The translations under genes and the position numbers were made by a program. Below are positions 1 to 5,900 of a stretch of 5,900 bases of DNA, one piece after another. Numbering within the stretch: position 1 is the stretch's first letter; each line of letters opens with the position of its first letter. Below the pieces are notes generated by a model, which was not told the origin of the DNA, searched no databases, and saw only the letters and a list, made by a program, of their open reading frames with translations. Origin of the DNA: Erythrobacter sp. (GTDB lineage Bacteria > Pseudomonadota > Alphaproteobacteria > Sphingomonadales > Sphingomonadaceae); NCBI GenBank assembly GCA_030731635.1, contig JANQTR010000061.1, forward strand, positions 1-5,900. Reading direction: 5' to 3'.

Positions 1-39
1 CCCTTGCGAGGCGGCAAGGATTGCGCCACCACTCCGCCC

Positions 40-813
40 ATGAACCTGTTCGATCTATCGGGCCGCACGGCCATCATCACTGGTGGCAATGGCGGGCTTG
101 GTCTCGCCATGGCGCGCGGGCTGGCCAAGGCCGGCGCCAATATCGCCATCTGGGCGCGCAATGCGGACAAGAACGCCGCCGCCCGCGCGGAGCTAAAGAC
201 GTTGGGCCAAGGCGAGGTCATCGCGCTCGCCTGCGATATCGCCGAAGAGGCCGATATCGAAGGGGCGATGGCCGCCACACTGGAGGCGCTGGGCCGGGTT
301 GATATCTGCTTCGCCAATGCCGGGATTTCGGGCGCAGGCACGGCCATTCCCGATATCACGGCAGAAGCCTGGGACCACACACAGGCGATCAACACCCGCG
401 GCGCGGCGCTGGTTTACAAGCACGTGACCCGCCACATGATCGCGCGGGCCAAGGATGGCGATGCGGGCGGAAAGTTGATCGCGACATCATCGGGCCAATC
501 GATCATGGGGGTCAACCGGTCATCCGATTACGCCGCATCGAAAGCCGCATTGAACGGCCTTACCCGCGCCGCCGCGTTCGAACTGGCGCGCCACCAGATC
601 ACCGCCAACGCGCTATTATTCGGCTTTTACGAAACGGACATCACAGCCAAGGCCGATCCGCGGTTTGGCGAATGGATGGCCAAGCGTATCCCGCTGCGTC
701 GTTCCGGCGATCACGAAGGACTGGAGGGGCTGGCGGTGTTCTTCGCTTCATCCCACAGCGATTACATCACCGGGCAGTGCCTGCCCGTCGATGGCGGACT
801 GTGCATTTCATAG
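40..813 (+). CDS. SDR family NAD(P)-dependent oxidoreductase
   Basis: This is a cytosolic classical short-chain dehydrogenase/reductase of 257 residues, within the usual 250-residue size. The Rossmann nucleotide-binding motif TGGNGGLG lies at residues 14-21. Arg40, just after the second beta strand (IWAR), hints at NADP(H) rather than NAD(H). Asp66 (ACDI) and the NAG motif at 93-95 follow. The catalytic tetrad is complete: Asn118, Ser151, Tyr164 and Lys168 (YAASK). The C-terminus has the typical ITGQ...VDGG end. The usual Pro-Gly after beta strand 6 is Phe194-Gly195 here, a mild oddity. ATG at 40 was chosen because it puts the first beta strand at the normal distance from the N-terminus. No good ribosome site precedes it, and the frame is open back to a TTG at 4, so a slightly longer protein is possible. 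The overall look resembles the gluconate/2-deoxygluconate dehydrogenase-like SDRs, but the substrate cannot be read from sequence. The gene is followed by the ABC1-family gene on the same strand after 98 bp. Confidence 0.93.
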   Translation: MNLFDLSGRTAIITGGNGGLGLAMARGLAKAGANIAIWARNADKNAAARAELKTLGQGEVIALACDIAEEADIEGAMAATLEALGRVDICFANAGISGAGTAIPDITAEAWDHTQAINTRGAALVYKHVTRHMIARAKDGDAGGKLIATSSGQSIMGVNRSSDYAASKAALNGLTRAAAFELARHQITANALLFGFYETDITAKADPRFGEWMAKRIPLRRSGDHEGLEGLAVFFASSHSDYITGQCLPVDGGLCIS

Positions 814-818
814 TTGTC

Positions 819-921
819 CATCGGCCAAGTGCCCCCATCTCGGCAGGAACACAGCGCTGCGCAAGCCGTTGCCAGTCAAAGCCTCTCGCAAATGGAAAGC
901 CCCCCCTCCCCGTGGCCGATG
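819..921. repeat. 9-bp inverted repeat across the SDR-ABC1 gap, right arm over the GTG start
   Basis: CATCGGCCA at 819-827 and its exact reverse complement TGGCCGATG at 913-921 flank almost the whole 98-bp space between the two genes. The right arm begins at the second base of the GTG start codon at 912. In a read-through transcript the arms could pair and close an 85-nt loop that occludes the start. This is a direct sequence observation. Any regulatory role is speculative, since GC-rich DNA yields such pairs by chance. Confidence 0.3.
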
Positions 922-2309
922 ACCAGACCCCCGATAATTTTGGCCCCGACTATGCCAACCTGCCCGAAGACCGCGCCCGGCAACGCGCCGTGCCATCGGG
1001 CCGGATTGCGCGCTTTGGCACCTTTGGGCGACTGGTCGGCGGGGTTGCGGGCGGCATGGTGGCCGAGGGCGCGCGGCGCCTGGCCAGCGGCGAAGGGATC
1101 AACGCCCGCGACCTGATCCTGACCCCCGGCAATGTCCAACGCATGACCGACCGCCTGTCACACCTGCGCGGTGCGGCGATGAAGATGGGGCAGATGATCA
1201 GTCTGGATGCGGGCGATTTCCTGCCCGAGGAACTGTCTAAAATCCTCGCCACGTTGCGCGATCAGGCCAATTTCATGCCGACCAAGCAGCTCGACAATGT
1301 GCTGCGCGCCGAATGGGGACCGGATTGGCGCAAGCAATTCCGCTGGTTCAACCCTCGCCCTATCGCTGCCGCCAGCATCGGGCAGGTGCACAAGGCGCTG
1401 ACCCGCGATGGCGAGGAATTGGCGATCAAAGTGCAATATCCCGGCGTTGCCAAAAGCATCGACAGCGACGTTGATAATGTCATGACACTGCTAAAGGTCG
1501 CAGGCTTTGCGCCGCCCGAATTGGAGATGGAAAAGCTGATGGCGGCAGCCAAGCAGCAGCTCCACGAAGAGGCCGATTACAAGCGCGAAGGCGAACAGCT
1601 GGAACTGTATCGCACGGCGCTGGCGGGCACGCCCGGATTTGTGGTGCCGCGCCTGAACCAGGAGCTTACGCGCGGATCGATCCTTGCGATGAGTTTTGAG
1701 GAAGGCGTTTCGATTGAGGAGCTGGGCAACGAAAGCCCCGAACGCCGTGATGATGTGTTCGCTCGGCTGATCCGGCTGGTAACCCGCGAATTGTTCGATT
1801 TCGGCGTGATGCAGACCGATCCCAACTTTGCCAATTTCCGGTATCGGCGCGAAACCGGTGAGATCGTGCTGCTTGATTTCGGTGCCTGCCGCCCGGTCGA
1901 TCCGGCAGTGGCGAACGGTTATCGCAAGATGCTGGCGGCTGGGTTGAACGGCAATGCCGCAGAGGTGCTCGCCGCAACCATCGAAGCCGGGTTCATGATG
2001 CCGATTGTCGCGGAAAAACACCCCGAACGGGTCAATCGGATGATCGAAATTGTGATTGGCGAAATGCGCGAAGACGCCCCGTTCGATTTCGGCGACCGCG
2101 CCTTCATTCCGCTGCTGCGTGACGAAGGCTATGCCATCGCACAGGACAAGGACACCTGGGCCTTCCCGCCGATCGAAACGCTGTTCGTGCAGCGCAAGGT
2201 CAGCGGCACCGCGCTGTTGGGTGCGCGGTTGAAGGCCAAGGTCAACATCCGGCGGATCACCGAAGAGGTGCTCGCCAACACCAGCCCCCTCCCCGCGCGC
2301 GCCGCCTGA
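912..2309 (+). CDS. AarF/ABC1/UbiB (Coq8-like) family atypical kinase/ATPase
   Basis: This 465-residue protein belongs to the ABC1/UbiB atypical kinase family, whose members support ubiquinone biosynthesis at the inner membrane and act as ATPases more than as protein kinases. Family landmarks occur in order: a basic Gly-rich N-terminal stretch (residues 29-60, VPSGRIARFG onward), the KxGQ motif KMGQ (91-94), the Ala-rich nucleotide loop AAASIGQV (152-159) in place of a Gly-rich loop, the ATP-site Lys173 (AIKVQ), the ExD motif (Glu220, Asp222), the catalytic loop QTDPNFANF (301-309; Asp303, Asn308) and DFG (322-324). The TDPN..NF loop is closer to eukaryotic Coq8/ADCK3 than to E. coli UbiB. 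The C-terminal membrane helices of E. coli UbiB (about 546 residues) are absent. The frame is open far upstream, but the only plausible start after the SDR stop is GTG at 912, with GGAAAG at 894-899 as a somewhat distant ribosome site. Its stop TGA directly abuts the convergent DUF885 stop. Quinone-related function is inferred from family only. Confidence 0.92.
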   Translation: MADDQTPDNFGPDYANLPEDRARQRAVPSGRIARFGTFGRLVGGVAGGMVAEGARRLASGEGINARDLILTPGNVQRMTDRLSHLRGAAMKMGQMISLDAGDFLPEELSKILATLRDQANFMPTKQLDNVLRAEWGPDWRKQFRWFNPRPIAAASIGQVHKALTRDGEELAIKVQYPGVAKSIDSDVDNVMTLLKVAGFAPPELEMEKLMAAAKQQLHEEADYKREGEQLELYRTALAGTPGFVVPRLNQELTRGSILAMSFEEGVSIEELGNESPERRDDVFARLIRLVTRELFDFGVMQTDPNFANFRYRRETGEIVLLDFGACRPVDPAVANGYRKMLAAGLNGNAAEVLAATIEAGFMMPIVAEKHPERVNRMIEIVIGEMREDAPFDFGDRAFIPLLRDEGYAIAQDKDTWAFPPIETLFVQRKVSGTALLGARLKAKVNIRRITEEVLANTSPLPARAA

Positions 2310-4076
2310 TCAGCTCGCGTTTTCAGCCAATTGGGTCGCGATCCAACGATCAACATGCGCTTCCAGCACCGAAAGCGGGATCGCCCCGTTTTCCAGCACA
2401 GTGTCGTGGAAGGCGCGCAGGTCGAAATCAGCCCCTAGCGCTTGCTCTGCGCGGGTGCGCAGTTCGCGGATTTTCAGCTCGCCAACCTTGTAGGCCAGCG
2501 CTTGTCCGGGCCAGGTCATGTAACGGTTGACCTCAGCATCGACATTCGCCGCCGTCAGGGCGGTGTTGTCCAGCATGTAGTCGACCGCCTGTTGCTTGCT
2601 CCATCCCTTGGAGTGCAGCCCCGTATCGACCACAAGCCGCGTCGCGCGCCACATTTCATAGGATAGCCGCCCCATCTGTTTTGCCGGCGTATCATACAGG
2701 CCCATCTCAATCCCGAGCCGCTCGGAATAGAGCCCCCAGCCTTCGACGAAGGCCGTAAAGAAGGTGCCGTTGGCGCGCAGCGGGTGAATATCCAGTTCCT
2801 GTTGCAACGAAATCTGGAGATGATGCCCCGGCACCGCTTCATGCACGCCAAGCGCAGGCAATTCCCACAGCGGGCGCTGGTCAAGCTCGGTCAGGTTAAG
2901 CCGGTAGATCCCGGCCTGCCCGGTCTCCAATGAACCGGGTTCATAATAGGCGGTCGTATTTCCTGCTGCATTCGCGGCCGGGATCGGAGCAACTGTGTAA
3001 GGCAGCCGTGGCAGCCGTCCGAACAGCTTGGGTAGAAACCCGTCAATATGCTTGGCGAGCGCCTGCGTGAAACGTAGATATTCGTCTTCATCCGTCATGA
3101 AGTACTGCGGATCAGTGCGCAGGTGCTCGATAAAGGCTTCGCGGCTGTCGAAGCCGGCTTCGGCAGCGACTTCGACCATCTCTGCCCGAATGCGCGCGAC
3201 CTCGGACAGGCCCAGTTGGTGCACCTGATCCGGCGTCATGTCCGTGGTGGTGAAGCTGCGTACACGGTAAGCGTAATAGTCGTCTCCGCCCGGTGTTGCG
3301 AGAATGCCTGGCGTGCCAGAGCGGCAATTCGGGGCGTATTCCTCAGTATAGAAGCGCAGAAAGTCGCGGTAAGCTGTTAGAATCTGGCCGGTGATGGCAG
3401 TTTGCGCAGACGCTTTCAGCGCCTCCCACTCCGTATCCGAGATCGATCCCGGTTTCTCACCTGCGAATGGCCGCCAAAAGACCGATTGGGTAAAGTCATC
3501 GACAAGTTGCTGCTCGATACCGGATTCGAGCCCCTGCATCGGCTCACATGGCTGTGTCATGCCCATCGCAATGGCTTGCTGGCTCCGCGCAATGCCAGCG
3601 CGATTGACAGCCTCAAACGCGTTCAGACGTCCGATATAGCTTTGATAGTCGGCAAGCGTGAACAGCGGAGAGCGATAGGGCAGCGACGGCAAATAACTGA
3701 ACCAACCGTCCCGATTGGTAAAAACCATTAAGCGATCATGATCATGCTCGCTTCCCGCAAGCGTATCTTCAAACCCGCTGCGCATGACAGCGTAATCGAC
3801 TTGCAGATCAACCGGCAGCGCCTGAACATTAATCGCAGTCAAACGGCCAAGAAATGTGCGGGTCTGCGCAATTTGACGATCATATTCAGCCAGCGAAAAA
3901 TCAGACAGCTTACCATCGCCGCGCCGATCGCCAACGCTCGTCGCCAAAAGCGGTGAGGCATCGAGCGTCGCCTCCCAAACCTCTTCACGCAATGCTTCGT
4001 AATCTTCGACGGGGCCAGCGATTAACGGCGAAACGAAGGCCACGGAAAGCCCAAGTCCAATCAACAAATTTCGCAT
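2310..4076 (-). CDS. Exported DUF885 family protein, putative metallohydrolase
   Basis: This 588-residue protein matches the DUF885 family in length and in its C-terminal motifs: HEAVPGHHLQ (412-421), EGWGLYSERL (445-454), the segment around Asp484-His488 (DTGLH) and a TWPGQALAYKVGE stretch (521-533). These suggest a metal site built from His412, Glu413, His418 or His419 and Glu445, as in zinc peptidases. The spacing is HExxPGHH, not classic HExxH, and the substrate is unknown. An N-terminal signal peptide is likely: Arg2, a hydrophobic core to about residue 19, and a probable cut near Ala20/Gly21. There is no lipobox, so it is probably periplasmic. The only two cysteines, Cys177 and Cys251, could form a disulfide. 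ATG at 4076 was chosen because it starts the signal peptide directly and has AGGGG on the coding strand (4088-4092) upstream. An in-frame ATG at 4103 would add nine residues and lacks a ribosome site. The frame stays open to 4298, but that extension resembles no protein. The 5' half looks less GC-rich than its neighbours. Confidence 0.9.
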   Translation of the reverse strand: MRNLLIGLGLSVAFVSPLIAGPVEDYEALREEVWEATLDASPLLATSVGDRRGDGKLSDFSLAEYDRQIAQTRTFLGRLTAINVQALPVDLQVDYAVMRSGFEDTLAGSEHDHDRLMVFTNRDGWFSYLPSLPYRSPLFTLADYQSYIGRLNAFEAVNRAGIARSQQAIAMGMTQPCEPMQGLESGIEQQLVDDFTQSVFWRPFAGEKPGSISDTEWEALKASAQTAITGQILTAYRDFLRFYTEEYAPNCRSGTPGILATPGGDDYYAYRVRSFTTTDMTPDQVHQLGLSEVARIRAEMVEVAAEAGFDSREAFIEHLRTDPQYFMTDEDEYLRFTQALAKHIDGFLPKLFGRLPRLPYTVAPIPAANAAGNTTAYYEPGSLETGQAGIYRLNLTELDQRPLWELPALGVHEAVPGHHLQISLQQELDIHPLRANGTFFTAFVEGWGLYSERLGIEMGLYDTPAKQMGRLSYEMWRATRLVVDTGLHSKGWSKQQAVDYMLDNTALTAANVDAEVNRYMTWPGQALAYKVGELKIRELRTRAEQALGADFDLRAFHDTVLENGAIPLSVLEAHVDRWIATQLAENAS

Positions 4077-4108
4077 CAATTTTGTGACCCCTGAATTACT
4101 CATACATC

Positions 4109-4124
4109 GCACAATATCATGTGC
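4109..4124. promoter_or_regulatory. GCACA-N6-TGTGC dyad upstream of DUF885 gene
   Basis: A 16-bp interrupted palindrome (GCACA at 4109-4113, TGTGC at 4120-4124) lies 33-48 bp upstream of the DUF885 start codon at 4076. That is where an operator or promoter core would sit. The A/T-rich centre (ATATCA) could also overlap a -10 element read on the minus strand. Only the symmetry is seen. No regulator family is assigned, and chance occurrence is quite possible. Confidence 0.2.
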
Positions 4125-4363
4125 ACGGTTCCAAACCATGCATGATCCGTATCCGACTTGGCATTCCAATGCGACTGCATGGACAGCCTCTACCCATCCC
4201 ATCTTGGCGCTTGCCCGATATTCACCGTTCGCGAACATCAGAAAAAACACGCCGCGATGCAACGCGCAAGCGCGATCTAACGGAACCTGCCGGGGCAATC
4301 TGCACAGGAAGCTTGACCCCGTCTAGGGTGCCGCTCGACCCAGTACAGCTTGCTGCTTGCGCG

Positions 4364-4379
4364 TGTTCCACGTGAAACA
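4364..4379. promoter_or_regulatory. parS: parS-like ParB binding site
   Basis: The 16-bp sequence TGTTCCACGTGAAACA matches the widely conserved chromosomal parS consensus TGTTNCACGTGAAACA at every defined position. Its reverse complement, TGTTTCACGTGGAACA, is the form usually quoted for alphaproteobacteria. The two half-sites around the central CACGTG differ only at the degenerate position. In known systems ParB-CTP loads at such sites, slides outward, recruits SMC, and segregates the origin together with ParA. The site lies between genes, ending 60 bp before the phosphatase start at 4440. No second copy occurs in this window, and no parA or parB gene is present. The match is direct observation; function as parS is inferred from the consensus and could be confirmed by ParB ChIP. 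Confidence 0.85.
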
Positions 4380-4439
4380 TGGACTTTGCTGTAAAGCTGT
4401 AATAATCGATCGCTGATGACTGGGGTGGCCAACCAAAGA

Positions 4440-4916
4440 ATGTCGGTGCTGTTCGTGTGCCTCGGCAATATCTGCCGGTCACCAATGGCAGAAGGTGCGT
4501 TTCGCGCCGCGGCCCACCACGCTGGTCTGGATTGCATCGTGGATTCGGCCGGAACCGCCTCTTACCACCTCGGCGACGCGCCCGATCACCGCGCGATTGC
4601 GGTTGCCCGCGCTCATGGGATCGAGATTGGTGGGCAAGCTGCGCGCCAGATAAAGGTCCAGGATTTCCATCGCTTCGATCATATCATCGCGATGGACAGC
4701 GCGAACCTCGAAGGGATCAAGGCCCGCGCCCCGCGCGATGGCACGGCCCGGATCAGCATGCTGTTCGATGCGGTCGCTGGGCGCGAAGGTGTCTCGGTGC
4801 CCGATCCCTATCACGGTACGGCCGATGATTTTTCAAATACCTGGATCGAAATCAATGAAGGTGTGACCGGTCTGGTGCAGCAATTGCGCGCCGAAATCGC
4901 CGGGCTGATGCGCTAA
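4440..4916 (+). CDS. Low-molecular-weight protein tyrosine phosphatase
   Basis: This 158-residue cytosolic protein is a complete low-molecular-weight phosphotyrosine phosphatase, a family that hydrolyses phosphotyrosine through a cysteinyl-phosphate intermediate. The P-loop CLGNICRS lies at residues 7-14, with nucleophile Cys7, the usual second Cys12 and phosphate-binding Arg13. The family's DSAG (35-38) and the FDHIIAMDSANL segment (79-90) follow. The general acid is Asp122 in DPYHG (122-126). ATG at 4440 gives the canonical MSVLFVCLGNICRSP opening; GGGGTGG at 4422-4428 is a distant ribosome site. An in-frame ATG at 4416 would add eight residues and has no ribosome site. Some relatives act on tyrosine kinases of exopolysaccharide synthesis, but no such genes are nearby, so the target is unknown. 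Arsenate reductases share this fold, but the complete P-loop and DPY acid favour a phosphatase. The parS-like site is immediately upstream. The stop overlaps the convergent recG stop (4913-4916). Confidence 0.95.
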   Translation: MSVLFVCLGNICRSPMAEGAFRAAAHHAGLDCIVDSAGTASYHLGDAPDHRAIAVARAHGIEIGGQAARQIKVQDFHRFDHIIAMDSANLEGIKARAPRDGTARISMLFDAVAGREGVSVPDPYHGTADDFSNTWIEINEGVTGLVQQLRAEIAGLMR

Positions 4917-5900
4917 CCTCCACGCAGCAATTGGACGCCCCAATCGCGTTCAAACAGATAGAGCAGCAACCGCGCCGCCTCACCGCGAGGGCTGGTAAGG
5001 CCGCCGTCGCGCTCCATCAACAATCGCGCATCGGCATGGGCCAGCGGAAGAAGTTTCTGCATTTGTTCAAGATTAGCGATCCGGAAGGCGGCCTCCCCCG
5101 ATTGCCGGGTGCCGAGCAATTCGCCCCCGCCGCGCAGTTCAAGATCCTCTTCGGCAATCCTGAACCCGTCCTGTGTTTCGCGCATCAAAGCAAGCCGCGC
5201 CCGCCCGGTTTCCGACAAGGCGCCGCCGCGCAGCAGCAGGCAGGTGCTCTTCTCGGCCCCTCGCCCCACCCGTCCGCGCAACTGGTGCAACTGGGCAAGG
5301 CCAAAGCGTTCAGCCTGTTCGATCACCATCAGCGTGGCCGACGGCACATCGACGCCAACCTCGATCACCGTCGTCGCGACCAGCAACCGCGCCTGCCCGC
5401 TGGCAAAGCGTTCCATCGCGGCATCCTTGATTTCCGGACGCAATTGCCCGTGAACCAGCACCACCGCATCGCCAAACCGCTCTTTCAGCGCGGCATAACG
5501 CGCCTCAGCCGCGGCGATATCGGCAAGCTCCGGCACGCCGTCGATTTCGCGCACCATCGGGCACACCCAATAGGCCTGCTGCCCGCTGGCGAGATGCCGT
5601 TCGACCCCGGCGACCACCTCGTCCATCCGCTCCTGCGGCACCACGCGCGTGTCGATCGCCTGCCGGCCAGGAGGCAATTCATCAAGCCGGCTCACGTCCA
5701 TTTCCCCATACTGCGCCAGCGTCAGCGAACGCGGGATCGGGGTTGCGGTCATCGCGAGGGTATGCGGCGCGCGTCTGCCTTTCGCTGCCAAAGCAAGCCG
5801 TTGTGCCACACCGAAGCGGTGCTGTTCATCGATCACGACAAGCCCCAGGTCACGATAATTGACGGTGTCCTGAAAGATCGCATGGGTGCCGACCAGCATC
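4913..5900 (-). CDS. recG: ATP-dependent DNA helicase RecG, C-terminal part (5' end beyond window)
   Basis: The gene runs off the right edge, and only about 328 C-terminal residues of a protein normally near 690 are present. RecG is a superfamily 2 helicase that remodels stalled replication forks and branch-migrates Holliday junctions. Counting from the window edge (base 5899), the visible motifs are VGTHAIFQD (3-11), Walker B box DEQHRFG (24-30), motif III TATPIPRSLTL (51-61), the second RecA-like domain with VHGQL (149-153) and ATTVIEVGVDVP (175-186), and motif VI QLRGRVGRG (206-214). The RecG-specific TRG translocation region follows, with RGGGELLGTRQSG (256-268). The edge methionine is internal, because VGTHA sits in the middle of RecG. 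The end is TAG, read on the minus strand at 4915-4913. The wedge domain and Walker A lie outside the window. Linkage to the phosphatase is convergent, with no room for a terminator between them. Confidence 0.97.
   Translation of the reverse strand, partial: MLVGTHAIFQDTVNYRDLGLVVIDEQHRFGVAQRLALAAKGRRAPHTLAMTATPIPRSLTLAQYGEMDVSRLDELPPGRQAIDTRVVPQERMDEVVAGVERHLASGQQAYWVCPMVREIDGVPELADIAAAEARYAALKERFGDAVVLVHGQLRPEIKDAAMERFASGQARLLVATTVIEVGVDVPSATLMVIEQAERFGLAQLHQLRGRVGRGAEKSTCLLLRGGALSETGRARLALMRETQDGFRIAEEDLELRGGGELLGTRQSGEAAFRIANLEQMQKLLPLAHADARLLMERDGGLTSPRGEAARLLLYLFERDWGVQLLRGG

Larger units (their letters stand above)
4077..4439. other. Divergent intergenic region between DUF885 and phosphatase genes
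   Basis: This 363-bp region separates two divergently transcribed genes and should carry both promoters. I see no convincing small gene: the short open frames here have no ribosome site and no recognisable protein. No tRNA-like fold was recognised. It contains several short dyads (GCACA-N6-TGTGC at 4109-4124, GCATT-CC-AATGC at 4161-4172, the perfect palindrome GTTCGCGAAC at 4227-4236) and the parS-like site at 4364-4379. Just downstream of the latter, GCTGTAA is repeated at 4388-4394 and 4396-4402 and runs into the A/T-rich TAATAAT (4400-4406), which could serve as a -10 element for the phosphatase gene, although no good -35 is spaced correctly. TTGACC at 4313-4318 resembles a -35 hexamer but lacks a -10 partner. 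Confidence 0.7.

Noticed and set aside
3..18. CTTGC/GCAAG small hairpin before the SDR gene
   Set aside because: A five-pair stem with a six-base loop and no T run; it could be chance, and upstream context is outside the window.
416..431. Second CACGTG-centred site as another parS
   Set aside because: Flanks around CACGTG (421-426) do not match the parS arms, and it lies within the SDR coding sequence.
672..911. Upstream extension of the ABC1 reading frame into the SDR gene
   Set aside because: The frame is open only as a by-product of high GC. It would overlap the SDR out of frame and adds sequence unlike the family. GTG at 912 gives a normal N-terminus.
2293..2323. Possible terminator: CGCG stem followed by TTTT at the ABC1/DUF885 junction
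   Set aside because: The stem is about four pairs with a long loop and the T run is only four bases, too weak to call.
3066..3074. CGTGAAACG as a half parS site
   Set aside because: Only one half-site is present, inside the DUF885 coding sequence, and ParB needs the palindrome.
3730..3753. AAGCGA...TCGCTT inverted repeat around TCATGATCATGC
   Set aside because: It lies inside the DUF885 coding region and is explained by codons for the acidic/His stretch there (SEHDHDR).
4077..4298. N-terminal extension of the DUF885 frame
   Set aside because: It would put 74 residues with no recognisable features ahead of a good signal peptide, and no ribosome site supports the far start.
4084..4326. 80-residue open frame in the intergenic region
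   Set aside because: No ribosome site and no recognisable domain; it overlaps the region expected to hold promoters for both divergent genes.

Overview
The window reads as GC-rich alphaproteobacterial chromosome, most likely from a sphingomonad (Erythrobacter/Sphingomonas-like). That placement is inference. It rests on GC-rich third codon positions, a short Coq8-like ABC1 ATPase without C-terminal membrane helices, and a secreted DUF885 protein of a kind common in that order. No phage, transposon, CRISPR, tRNA or rRNA signal was seen. The genes are chromosomal housekeeping or accessory metabolic types, and I see no evidence of a new multi-gene system.

Layout. Positions 40-813 (+) encode a classical short-chain dehydrogenase/reductase with all its catalytic residues. 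After 98 bp, 912-2309 (+) encodes an AarF/ABC1/UbiB-family atypical kinase/ATPase that probably starts at GTG. It meets, with no spacer, a gene on the opposite strand (2310-4076, -) for an exported DUF885 putative metallohydrolase. A 363-bp region without a gene (4077-4439) follows. It carries short dyad symmetries and, at 4364-4379, the sequence TGTTCCACGTGAAACA, a full match to the ParB-binding parS consensus TGTTNCACGTGAAACA. Then come a low-molecular-weight protein tyrosine phosphatase (4440-4916, +) and, convergent to it with a 4-bp overlap, the C-terminal half of recG (4913 to the window end, -).

How the parts relate. The two left-hand genes could be co-transcribed, but their functions do not obviously connect. 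DUF885 and the phosphatase gene diverge from the intergenic region that holds parS. The parS-like site is the most informative element: such sites normally cluster around the chromosomal origin, where they nucleate ParB spreading and SMC loading. It therefore suggests that this locus lies in the origin-proximal domain, although no parAB, dnaA or oriC is visible here.
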